From Limnohabitans sp. (GTDB taxonomy: Bacteria; Pseudomonadota; Gammaproteobacteria; Burkholderiales; Burkholderiaceae_C): DNA of 6,701 nucleotides. The translations under genes were made by a program, and so were the position numbers. The stretch is taken from NCBI GenBank assembly GCA_021731425.1, contig JAKFXJ010000161.1, positions 1 to 6,701 on the forward strand. The letters run 5' to 3'. The notes beneath the pieces are model-generated. The model was given only the letters and a program-made list of their open reading frames with translations. It did no database searches and was not told the DNA's origin. This document shows, one piece after another, positions 1 through 6,321 of this stretch (position 1 is its first letter; every line of letters starts with the position of its first letter).

Positions 1-1548
1 AGCTTGGGCGGCAAGCCGAATGCGATCCCCGTTTTCCAGCCAGGCAATGGGGCCATTGTCCGCCGCCTCCGGTCCGATGTAGCCCACCATCATGCCCCGG
101 GTTGCGCCAGAAAAACGGCCATCGGTCAACAAGGCGACTTTCTCGCCCATGCCCTGCCCGTAGACCAGCGCCGTGACGCCCAGCATCTCGCGCATACCTG
201 GGCCACCCTTGGGGCCTTCGTTGCGAATCACCAGCACATCACCTGCCGCATAAGCCTGCTTTGTCACCGCCTCGAAACATTCTTCTTCGTTTTCAAAAAC
301 ACGTGCCGGGCCTTCGAACACCAAGGATTTCAAGCCGGCCACCTTGATCAAAGCACCTTCTGGGGCCAGGTTGCCTTTGAGCACGACCACACCACCTGTG
401 GGGCTGATGGCCTGCGAGACCTGGCGCACCACTTGGCCATCCGGTTGGGGAACATCGGCCAAATCCTCGGCCAGCGTGCGGCCAGACAAGGTCAGGGCGT
501 CGCCATGCAAATGACCGCCATCGAGCAAAGACTTCAACACCGATCGCACACCACCCGCCCGGTGCAGATCCACCGCCAAAAAGCGCCCGCCGGGCTGCAA
601 GTCCGCGATCAAGGGCGTTCTGGCAAACACGGCTGCCACGTCGTCCAGGGTAAACGTGATGCCCACCTCGTGCGCGATGGCCGGCAAGTGCAGGCCCGCG
701 TTGGTGGAGCCGCCCGTGGCAGCCACTGCGGCGCAAGCGTTTTCGAGCGATTTGCGGGTGATCAGATCACGCGGCAAGGGGCCACCATCGCGAATGATCT
801 CGGTGATGCGCCGACCTGCAGCCCGCGCCAGCGCCAGGCGCTCGCTGTAGACCGCGGGCATCATGGCCGAGCCCGGCAAAGCCAGGCCCAGGGTTTCGGC
901 CACCATGGCCATGGTGTTGGCCGTGAACTGGCCTGGACAAGAACCCACCGTGGGTGAACATGCACGCTCAAGTTCGTGCAGGTCTTGCTCACTCATCTGA
1001 CCTGAAAGCACCGATCCAACCCCTTCGTAAGCAGTGAGGATGGTCACATCCTTACCCCGCCACTGACCCGGCAACATGGCTCCACCGTAGACAAACACAC
1101 TCGGGCAATTGAGCCTGGCCATGGCCATCAACACCCCGGGCAATGTTTTGTCGCATCCGGCAAAACCGAGCAAGCCGTCATAAGCATGGGCCGTGATCAC
1201 TGCCTCAATGGAGTCGGCAATGATCTCCCTGGACACCAGGCTCATGCGCATGCCAGCATGGTTCATGGACACACCGTCCGAGACGGAAATGGTGGTGAAC
1301 GGCACAGAAATGCCCTGCCCTGCCGCCACGCCCAGCCGAGCGGCATCGGCCTGCGGCCCCAAGGACATGGAGCAAGGTGTGTTCTCGCCATGCTGGCTGA
1401 CGATGCCCACCATGGGCTTGCCAAAGTCTTCATCCGACAGGCCCACCGCCCGCAAAAAGGCCCGGTGGGGCGTGCGGTCCATCCCCTCCACAATGCGTGC
1501 AGAGGTGAGTTTTTCGGGGGGCGTGAAAGTTCGTTTGGGCGTGCTCAT
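1..1548 (-). CDS. ilvD: IlvD/Edd-family dehydratase (dihydroxy-acid dehydratase-like), C-terminus cut by window edge
   Basis: Family members remove water from a 2,3-dihydroxy acid (dihydroxy-acid dehydratase, or aldonate dehydratases such as L-arabinonate dehydratase) to give a 2-oxo acid, using an Fe-S cluster and Mg2+ in the cytoplasm. I translated the reverse strand: it is open for 516 codons from ATG at 1548 to base 1, so roughly 40-60 C-terminal residues are missing compared with 560-575-residue relatives. Three cysteines fit the cluster ligands: C59 (NTPC), C132 (GCDKTLPG) and C204 ([13 protein letters not shown]). K134 of the CDK motif is the likely carbamylated metal-binding lysine. 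[13 protein letters not shown] and [10 protein letters not shown] lie near the C-terminus, with S480 at the catalytic serine position. A good ribosome binding site precedes the ATG. The gene follows the SDR gene by 27 bp, so they are probably co-transcribed. The sequence most resembles IlvD, but the catabolic setting suggests a sugar-acid dehydratase paralogue rather than the branched-chain amino acid enzyme. The symbol is a family label. Confidence 0.9.
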   Translation of the reverse strand, partial: MSTPKRTFTPPEKLTSARIVEGMDRTPHRAFLRAVGLSDEDFGKPMVGIVSQHGENTPCSMSLGPQADAARLGVAAGQGISVPFTTISVSDGVSMNHAGMRMSLVSREIIADSIEAVITAHAYDGLLGFAGCDKTLPGVLMAMARLNCPSVFVYGGAMLPGQWRGKDVTILTAYEGVGSVLSGQMSEQDLHELERACSPTVGSCPGQFTANTMAMVAETLGLALPGSAMMPAVYSERLALARAAGRRITEIIRDGGPLPRDLITRKSLENACAAVAATGGSTNAGLHLPAIAHEVGITFTLDDVAAVFARTPLIADLQPGGRFLAVDLHRAGGVRSVLKSLLDGGHLHGDALTLSGRTLAEDLADVPQPDGQVVRQVSQAISPTGGVVVLKGNLAPEGALIKVAGLKSLVFEGPARVFENEEECFEAVTKQAYAAGDVLVIRNEGPKGGPGMREMLGVTALVYGQGMGEKVALLTDGRFSGATRGMMVGYIGPEAADNGPIAWLENGDRIRLAAQA

Positions 1549-1556
1549 GACAATTT

Positions 1557-1562
1557 CTCCTT
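1557..1562 (-). promoter_or_regulatory. Ribosome binding site of the ilvD-like gene
   Basis: The reverse strand reads AAGGAG here, 8 nt before the ATG at 1548. This supports that start codon. It lies in the 27-bp gap after the SDR stop codon, so the dehydratase has its own translation signal within the transcript. Confidence 0.75.
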
Positions 1563-1575
1563 GGATGTGTTGAAT

Positions 1576-2598
1576 TCAAGCATCAATAACCGGCTGAGCC
1601 AAATGCCGCAAAAAAGCACTCAAATCATGCTTGAAAGTCTGCCGCTCGTCCGTCAGCGCCAGCTGCTGCGCCAGCGCAAAAGTCACGTCCAGCGGCCAGG
1701 CGCCAAACTGTGCTTCCAGGTCGGGTTGTGGCGCAAACTGCACCCTTTGTGGGACCTGCGGATCGATCTGGGCCATGGCTTGCACCACCTCGTGCACCGT
1801 CACGGGCCAGGCTGGCGCATTCAGTGCACAGGTTCCGGCTGGGCCCATGACTTGGGACCAACGGGCGTGGTCCATGCCCAACAAACTGGTGAGGTGTGCC
1901 AAGGCTGCAGGCAAACTCAACAGCCACAGTCGGGCATCGCTGGAAACAGGACAGATGTAGGTGCGCCCCGACAATGGCTCACGGATCAGGTCGCTGTTGA
2001 AACCCGACAAGGCCCCATTGGGCAAAGCAGGCCGAAGCACCACGCCAGACAAGCGCACGGCTCGGCCATCCAGGTCGCCACGCCGATTCATGTCGTCCAG
2101 CATCAACTCGAGCATGCGCTTGTGGGTGCCGTAACTGAGGCTAGGCCGCTGGGGCGTGTGGTCATCCATCTGCTGGGGCAAGGGCGTGCCATAGACAGCG
2201 ATCGAGCTGGTCATGATCCATCGCACCCAAGGGCCGCCCTGCAGAAATTGGGCGCGGCACCGAGCCAACAAATCCAGACTCGCATGCAAATTGATGCGCT
2301 CCCCCAGCGCGACGTCTTGCTCTGTGCGCCCGCTCATCACGCCGGCCAAATGCAAGACCGCATGAACAGGTTGCTCAAACAAGGCCTCACAGACCCCGGC
2401 ATTCGACAAATCTCCGATGACCCATTGCGTATTCGCACCGGATTGGGCGCCTGCGATCGTCTGGGTATCGGTCAACACCCATTGCCAAGACGAAGGCGCG
2501 CTCATTGCCAAGGCCTTCACCAAGGCTTGGCCGAGGTATCCGGCGGCGCCCGTGATCAAAATACGGGCATTGGGCGGCAAATGAAATGAATGGGGCAT
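1576..2598 (-). CDS. denD: NAD-dependent SDR-family dehydrogenase resembling D-erythronate dehydrogenase (DenD)
   Basis: This is an extended short-chain dehydrogenase/reductase of 340 residues. DenD oxidises D-erythronate to 2-oxo-tetronate with NAD+. The Rossmann motif is G17-A-A-G-Y-L-G23. D44 at the end of strand 2 suggests NAD rather than NADP, and D63 in GDL fits the adenine pocket. The catalytic set is TSS (S131/S132) with Y156-G-T-H-K160. Segments such as HLAGVMSG (83-90), NRRGDLDGRAVRL and REPLSGRTYICPVSSDARLW match my memory of DenD-type proteins closely. The start at 2598 gives about 11 residues before strand 1. An in-frame TAA at 2613-2611 rules out anything further upstream, and no convincing Shine-Dalgarno sequence precedes it. 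It is the first gene of the leftward unit and is followed by the dehydratase. The SDR family call is firm. The exact substrate is inferred, because the usual tetronate kinase and isomerase are not next to it. Confidence 0.85.
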   Translation of the reverse strand: MPHSFHLPPNARILITGAAGYLGQALVKALAMSAPSSWQWVLTDTQTIAGAQSGANTQWVIGDLSNAGVCEALFEQPVHAVLHLAGVMSGRTEQDVALGERINLHASLDLLARCRAQFLQGGPWVRWIMTSSIAVYGTPLPQQMDDHTPQRPSLSYGTHKRMLELMLDDMNRRGDLDGRAVRLSGVVLRPALPNGALSGFNSDLIREPLSGRTYICPVSSDARLWLLSLPAALAHLTSLLGMDHARWSQVMGPAGTCALNAPAWPVTVHEVVQAMAQIDPQVPQRVQFAPQPDLEAQFGAWPLDVTFALAQQLALTDERQTFKHDLSAFLRHLAQPVIDA

Positions 2599-2622
2599 GC
2601 TTTTGAGGAATTAAAGGCCGCC

Positions 2623-2637
2623 GGTCTTCACAAGACC
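2623..2637. promoter_or_regulatory. Candidate operator: perfect inverted repeat
   Basis: The 15 bases GGTCTTCACAAGACC form perfect 6-bp arms around a CAC centre. With one unpaired C the symmetry extends by CC/GG on the outside. It sits 25 bp upstream of the SDR start codon and about 108 bp upstream of dctP. A compact dyad in a divergent promoter region fits an operator for a dimeric repressor or activator. I cannot name the protein family from the sequence. Confidence 0.4.
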
Positions 2638-2683
2638 CGGGTAAACCATGACTGATTTGGCAGTTTTGACACCATTCAATCAA

Positions 2684-2689
2684 TATACT
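2684..2689 (+). promoter_or_regulatory. Possible -10 box for the dctP operon
   Basis: TATACT matches the sigma-70 -10 consensus at five of six positions and would give a leader of about 50 nt before dctP. The only good -35-like hexamer, TTGACA at 2666-2671, is just 12 bp away, which is too close for normal use. The promoter may therefore depend on an activator, or the match may be chance. Confidence 0.3.
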
Positions 2690-2733
2690 TTGCTTTTCTT
2701 TAACCGCCTGTCCTCAGGTTCTGACATTTTGAC

Positions 2734-2737
2734 GGAG
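2734..2737 (+). promoter_or_regulatory. Ribosome binding site of dctP
   Basis: GGAG lies 7 nt before the ATG at 2745. It supports that start, which is followed directly by a good signal peptide. Confidence 0.7.
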
Positions 2738-2744
2738 ACAACCC

Positions 2745-3776
2745 ATGAGAATCGTTTTCAAACACCTCACATTGACAGGCGCCATGGCGCTGGCCATGAG
2801 CTTCAACACGGCCAGCGCCCAAACCGTGCTGACCATGTCCAGCTGGGTTGGCCCCAATCACCCCCTGACGCGTGATGTGTTGGGTGGCTGGGCTGCAGCC
2901 GTCGAAAAGGCCACCAACGGCCGCGTCAAAATGCAAATGCTGGCCAAACACCCTGTGGCACCACAAGGCACTTTTGACGGCGTGCGCGATGGTGTGATGG
3001 ACGTTTCTTATGTGACGGCCAGCTACACTCCTGCTCGTCACCCCCTGCCACTTTTGGCCGAGCTGCCTGGCTCAGGCGGCACCGCTGAAATCAACTCGGT
3101 GGCCTTCAGCCGCATTCACTGGAAGCATCTGCACAAGGCAGGTGAATACAAAGGCGTGAAATTGCTCGGCGTTTTCACCCACGGCCCTGGTCAAATGTTC
3201 TTGGTCAAGAAACCGGTCAATTCTGTCGCGGACATCGCTGGCATGAAGATCCGCAGCGGCGGTGGCATCTCTGAAGCCTCTGCCAAAGCCTTGGGCGCAT
3301 CCCCCCTGGTCAAGCCCGCTCCAGAATCCTATGAAATTCTGGCCTCTGGCGTAGCCGACGGCACCTTCTTCCCTTCGGAATCGATCCGCTCATTCAACCT
3401 GGATAAAGTGGTCAAGCACGCCACCATCTTCCCAGGTGGCTTTTACTCTTCAGCTTTCGGCTTCTTCATGAACGAAGAAAAATGGAACAAGCTGTCCAAA
3501 CAAGACCAAGACGCCATCAACAGCGTCTCCGGTGAAGCCCTGGCGCGATTGGCAGGCAAGGCTTGGGACGCAGCCGATAAAGGCGGCATGGAGGCCCTCA
3601 AAGCTGCTGGCGTGAACATTCAGCAAGCCAGCCCCGCTTTTATTGCAGAAGTCCGCTCCCGCACAGAACCTTTGGCCAACAACTGGATTCAGTCTGCCAA
3701 TGCCAAGGGTCTGGACGGCGCTAAGGTCCTGGCCGAGTTCCGCGAAGAACTCAAGCGAGTGGCTGAAGGCAAATAA
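2745..3776 (+). CDS. dctP: TRAP transporter substrate-binding protein (DctP family)
   Basis: This is the periplasmic binding component of a tripartite ATP-independent periplasmic transporter. It binds a small organic acid and hands it to the DctQM membrane proteins. The 343-residue length is normal for the family. The signal peptide has basic residues (R2, K6), a hydrophobic core (about residues 8-20) and an ASA-Q cleavage site after residue 25. The mature protein begins with the typical strand TVLTMSSW. R170 in MKIRSGGG sits where DctP/SiaP proteins carry the conserved arginine that binds the substrate carboxylate, so the ligand is probably a carboxylic acid. It is the first gene of the rightward unit. 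The aldolase-family gene starts only 12 bp after its stop, and dctQ and dctM follow. The family call is firm; the ligand is unknown. Confidence 0.95.
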   Translation: MRIVFKHLTLTGAMALAMSFNTASAQTVLTMSSWVGPNHPLTRDVLGGWAAAVEKATNGRVKMQMLAKHPVAPQGTFDGVRDGVMDVSYVTASYTPARHPLPLLAELPGSGGTAEINSVAFSRIHWKHLHKAGEYKGVKLLGVFTHGPGQMFLVKKPVNSVADIAGMKIRSGGGISEASAKALGASPLVKPAPESYEILASGVADGTFFPSESIRSFNLDKVVKHATIFPGGFYSSAFGFFMNEEKWNKLSKQDQDAINSVSGEALARLAGKAWDAADKGGMEALKAAGVNIQQASPAFIAEVRSRTEPLANNWIQSANAKGLDGAKVLAEFREELKRVAEGK

Positions 3777-3788
3777 TTTCAGCACCGG

Positions 3789-4505
3789 ATGACTGATCCC
3801 CGCCACGTTCTGACCAGCTGCGCCCTGATTCTTGCTGACGAAAAGCACGAATCAGGGCTTGCGGGGCAAATCACCGCCCGGGGACCCGTTCCAAACACCT
3901 ATTGGACACTGCCTCTGGGTTTGTCATTCGACGAAGCCACCCCTGCATCGTGGCTGTTGATTGACGATGAAATGTGCTTGCTCGAAGGCGAAGGCGCTCA
4001 TGGCATACGCGAGCCCAACCCTGCCACGCGCTTTCATTTGTGGGTGTATCGAAGCCGCCCAGATGTGAACGCCATTGTTCACACGCATCCCCCAGCAGCC
4101 TCTGCACTGGCCGCCGCCAAATGCCCATTGGTTGTGGCACACATGGACGCCACTCCTTTGTTTGAAGACATGGTTTTCTTGCCCGAGTGGCCAGGCTTGC
4201 CCACCGCAGACAAAGAAGGAGAAATCATCGCTGGCGCTTTGGGTCCACACCATGCCATGCTGCTGGCCCACCACGGCCTGCTCACAGCGGGACGCAGCGT
4301 CCAGGAAGCCGCTTTTTTAGCCGTCTTCATGGAGAGGATGGCTCAGCTCCAAATCAATGCGTCAACCCTCGGGGGGGTGCAAGCCATCGATCCCGCAGAA
4401 GCCCGCCGTGCCCGAGATTTCTTGCGCACCGACCGCATCATGAACATCACATTCGAGGCCTGGACACGTCGCGCCAACCGCCTCAGGCAAGGACACAAGC
4501 GATGA
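3789..4505 (+). CDS. Class II aldolase/adducin-family protein, atypical
   Basis: This 238-residue protein carries the zinc-binding histidines of the class II aldolase/adducin fold: H98 and H100 in VHTHPP, and H162 (or H161) in LLAHHGLL. The spacing is close to that of L-fuculose-1-phosphate aldolase (H92, H94, H155). Relatives cleave or decarboxylate sugar-derived substrates, and OtnC of the tetronate pathway is one example. Where fuculose aldolase has its catalytic glutamate (SSEWRFH), this protein has N77-P-A79-T-R-F-H83, so that residue is alanine. The N-terminal loop reads GQITAR rather than GNIS. It therefore belongs to a divergent branch whose reaction I cannot name. The ATG lies 12 bp after dctP with only a weak ribosome binding site. 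The stop overlaps the dctQ start by ATGA, so the two are probably translationally coupled. Its place inside the transporter operon suggests that it acts on the imported compound or a product of it. Confidence 0.85.
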   Translation: MTDPRHVLTSCALILADEKHESGLAGQITARGPVPNTYWTLPLGLSFDEATPASWLLIDDEMCLLEGEGAHGIREPNPATRFHLWVYRSRPDVNAIVHTHPPAASALAAAKCPLVVAHMDATPLFEDMVFLPEWPGLPTADKEGEIIAGALGPHHAMLLAHHGLLTAGRSVQEAAFLAVFMERMAQLQINASTLGGVQAIDPAEARRARDFLRTDRIMNITFEAWTRRANRLRQGHKR

Positions 4506-4999
4506 AATTGGCTCAACTTTTGCAGAAAACTCTGGGGCTGTTCGCTGCCATCGTCCTTTTTTTGATGATGACCATCACCGCTGTGGATGTGGTGGGACGG
4601 TATTTTTTCAACAAGCCCCTGGCTGGTGGCTTCGAAATCACAGAAATTGGATTGGCTTTGCTCATTTACTGCGCCTTGCCCTTGGTCAGCGCCCGTCGAG
4701 AACACATCGTCATCGACACCTTTGATGTCTTCATGAGCGCAGGGGTTAAAAAATTCCTCAACCGATTGGCCGATGTGATCTGCTTCATCGCGCTGGCAGG
4801 TGTGGGATACATCCTCTTCAAACGAGCCATACGCGTTGCAGAATATGGTGATACCACCAACGTCTTGCTGCTGCCTCTGGCGCCTGTGGTTTACACCATG
4901 AGCGGCATGATCGTGATTGCCGGCCTGATGCATCTGGTGCTCATTTTTGTACCTCACGCCGAACATGCCGCCTCTGAGTCCAAAGAAGTAACACCATGA
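4502..4999 (+). CDS. dctQ: TRAP transporter small permease (DctQ family)
   Basis: This is the small inner-membrane subunit that pairs with DctM in TRAP transport. The protein has 165 residues and four predicted membrane helices at about residues 11-30, 46-63, 88-107 and 122-145. The family signature is clear: a DVVGRYFFNKPLAGGFEITE segment (residues 29-48), followed by RREHIVID after the second helix. The frame stays open upstream to an ATG at 4187, but that stretch only reads the aldolase gene out of frame, so the start at 4502 is preferred. There the ATG overlaps the aldolase stop as ATGA. The end overlaps the dctM start in the same way (4996-4999). Both overlaps point to coupled translation. 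Confidence 0.93.
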   Translation: MKLAQLLQKTLGLFAAIVLFLMMTITAVDVVGRYFFNKPLAGGFEITEIGLALLIYCALPLVSARREHIVIDTFDVFMSAGVKKFLNRLADVICFIALAGVGYILFKRAIRVAEYGDTTNVLLLPLAPVVYTMSGMIVIAGLMHLVLIFVPHAEHAASESKEVTP

Positions 5000-6291
5000 C
5001 AGAAGCAAGTATCGGCCTATTGGCCATGTTGATCCTGGCATTTGCCCGGGTTCCTCTGGCGATTGCCATGGGCCTGGTGGGATTTGCCGGCCTGTGGTGG
5101 ATGAGAGGACTGAACCCCGCCTTGGCTTCAGTCACCTCCACCGTCTATGAAGCAGGGTTTGAGTACACGCTGTCGGTTGTACCCCTGTTCATCTTGATGG
5201 GCAATTTCGTCACACGCGCAGGCATGTCGCGAGAGCTCTACCGTGCTGCGTACACACTGGTCGGACATTTCCGGGGCGGTCTGGCCATGGCCACGGTCAT
5301 GGCCTGCGCGGGTTTTGGCAGTGTGTGCGGCTCATCCATCGCCACGGCAGCCACCATGACCAAGGTGGCCTACCCGTCCATGAAGGACCATGGCTATTCG
5401 GGACAATTGGCTGCTGGCGCGATTGCAGCTGGGGGCACGTTGGGCATTTTGATTCCGCCCTCAACCATTTTGGTGATTTATGGACTGGTCACTGAAACCA
5501 GCATTGGCAAGCTCTTTGCCGCGGGCATGATCCCGGGTTTGCTCGCCGTGGTCATGATGTGCCTGACCATCTCGTTTTTGACTTGGCGAGACCCCTCCTC
5601 TGGCCCTGCAGCAGAACGCTCTAGCTGGGCCGAACGCATGGATGCCATGAAAGACATTTGGGCTGTGGCTTTCTTGTTTGTGATCGTGATGGGTGGCATT
5701 TACGGCGGCGTCTTCACCACCACAGAAGGTGCAGGCATCGGTGCTTTTGGCGCCTTCATCATTGCGCTTTTGCGCAAATCGCTGAACTGGTCTGTCACCC
5801 TGGACATCTTGATCGAAAGTGCACGCACCACGGGCATGCTGTTCATGATCCTGGTAGGAGCCTTGGTGTTTGCCAATTTCGTGAATTTCACCACCTTGCC
5901 CACTGACCTGAAAAACCTGGTCTCGACACACAACATCAGCCCAGTGACCGTGATGATCGCCATCTGTGCCATCTACGTCATTTTGGGCGCTGCCATGGAA
6001 GAGTTGTCCATGGTGTTGTTGACGCTGCCCGTATTTTTCCCATTGGTGGTGAGTCTTGGGTTTGACCCGGTGTGGTTTGGCATCATCATCGTTTTGGTGG
6101 TCATGATCGGTTTAGTCAGCCCGCCTGTGGGCATGAACATGTTTGTGGTGCGCAACATGCTGCCCGAGCTGAGCACCGCCACGATCTTCAAAGGCGTCTT
6201 GCCCTTTGTTTACACCTTGGTCGCAGTGCTGGCTTTGATGGTGGCCTTCCCGCAAATCGCCCTGTTCTTGCCACAAATGCTCAAACTCTGA
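4996..6291 (+). CDS. dctM: TRAP transporter large permease (DctM family)
   Basis: This is the large inner-membrane subunit, which carries substrate across the membrane using an ion gradient, usually sodium. The 431 residues are a normal length, and the protein is hydrophobic throughout, in keeping with the 11-12 helices of the family. Recognisable family segments are VPLFILMGNFVTRAGMSREL, AGFGSVCGSSIATAATMTK, GGTLGILIPPST, ILIESARTTGMLFMILVGA and VSPPVGMNMFVV, arranged in the two-repeat pattern typical of DctM. The ATG overlaps the dctQ stop by ATGA. The next gene begins 30 bp downstream. I see no disruption. Confidence 0.95.
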   Translation: MTEASIGLLAMLILAFARVPLAIAMGLVGFAGLWWMRGLNPALASVTSTVYEAGFEYTLSVVPLFILMGNFVTRAGMSRELYRAAYTLVGHFRGGLAMATVMACAGFGSVCGSSIATAATMTKVAYPSMKDHGYSGQLAAGAIAAGGTLGILIPPSTILVIYGLVTETSIGKLFAAGMIPGLLAVVMMCLTISFLTWRDPSSGPAAERSSWAERMDAMKDIWAVAFLFVIVMGGIYGGVFTTTEGAGIGAFGAFIIALLRKSLNWSVTLDILIESARTTGMLFMILVGALVFANFVNFTTLPTDLKNLVSTHNISPVTVMIAICAIYVILGAAMEELSMVLLTLPVFFPLVVSLGFDPVWFGIIIVLVVMIGLVSPPVGMNMFVVRNMLPELSTATIFKGVLPFVYTLVAVLALMVAFPQIALFLPQMLKL

Positions 6292-6309
6292 CGCGCAGTT
6301 TGCCGCGTC
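6290..6309. repeat. Short inverted repeat between dctM and the next gene
   Basis: GACGCG and CGCGTC pair perfectly across an 8-nt loop, starting inside the dctM stop codon. No run of T follows on the plus strand, so it is not a standard intrinsic terminator. A 6-bp GC-rich stem can arise by chance. If it forms in the mRNA it could affect decay or expression of the last gene. Confidence 0.35.
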
Positions 6310-6321
6310 GAAAGTTCCCCC

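Larger units (their letters stand above)
2599..2744. promoter_or_regulatory. Divergent intergenic control region
   Basis: These 146 bp separate the start codons of the leftward SDR gene and the rightward dctP gene, so promoters for both units must lie here or inside the flanking genes. The right half is AT-rich. It contains a perfect inverted repeat (2623-2637), a TATACT box towards dctP (2684-2689) and a TTTAAT box towards the SDR gene (2615-2610). I saw no small gene in it. The shared region suggests one regulator may control both directions, but no regulator gene lies in the window. Confidence 0.7.

Noticed and set aside
4..957. Plus-strand open frame of 317 codons opposite the dehydratase gene
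   Set aside because: It is antisense to an uninterrupted reverse-strand frame with clear IlvD motifs. Its product is rich in His, Arg and Gln with no recognisable domain, as expected from the codon bias of the true gene.
1..1548. Possible frameshift or pseudogene in the dehydratase region
   Set aside because: Hand translation from 1548 to 1 shows one open frame with all the expected motifs. The gene is simply cut by the window edge.
1186..2589. Plus-strand open frame of 467 codons across the dehydratase and SDR genes
   Set aside because: It spans two real genes and their gap on the opposite strand, its low-complexity product has no family resemblance, and no ribosome binding site supports it.
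2666..2689. TTGACA and TATACT read as a complete sigma-70 promoter for dctP
   Set aside because: The spacer is 12 bp instead of about 17, so the two boxes cannot work together as a standard promoter. Only the TATACT box is kept, at low confidence.
2707..2718. Small inverted repeat CCTG-TCCT-CAGG upstream of dctP
   Set aside because: The arms are only 4 bp, which is common by chance, and nothing nearby supports a role.
4187..4501. Upstream extension of dctQ
   Set aside because: The frame is open from an ATG at 4187, but the extra 105 residues are the aldolase gene read out of frame. DctQ proteins start just before their first helix, as they do with the ATG at 4502.
4343..5041. Reverse-strand open frame of 232 codons opposite the aldolase, dctQ and dctM genes
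   Set aside because: The plus-strand genes here carry strong family motifs and ATGA overlaps. The antisense product looks like a shadow with many His and Gln residues.
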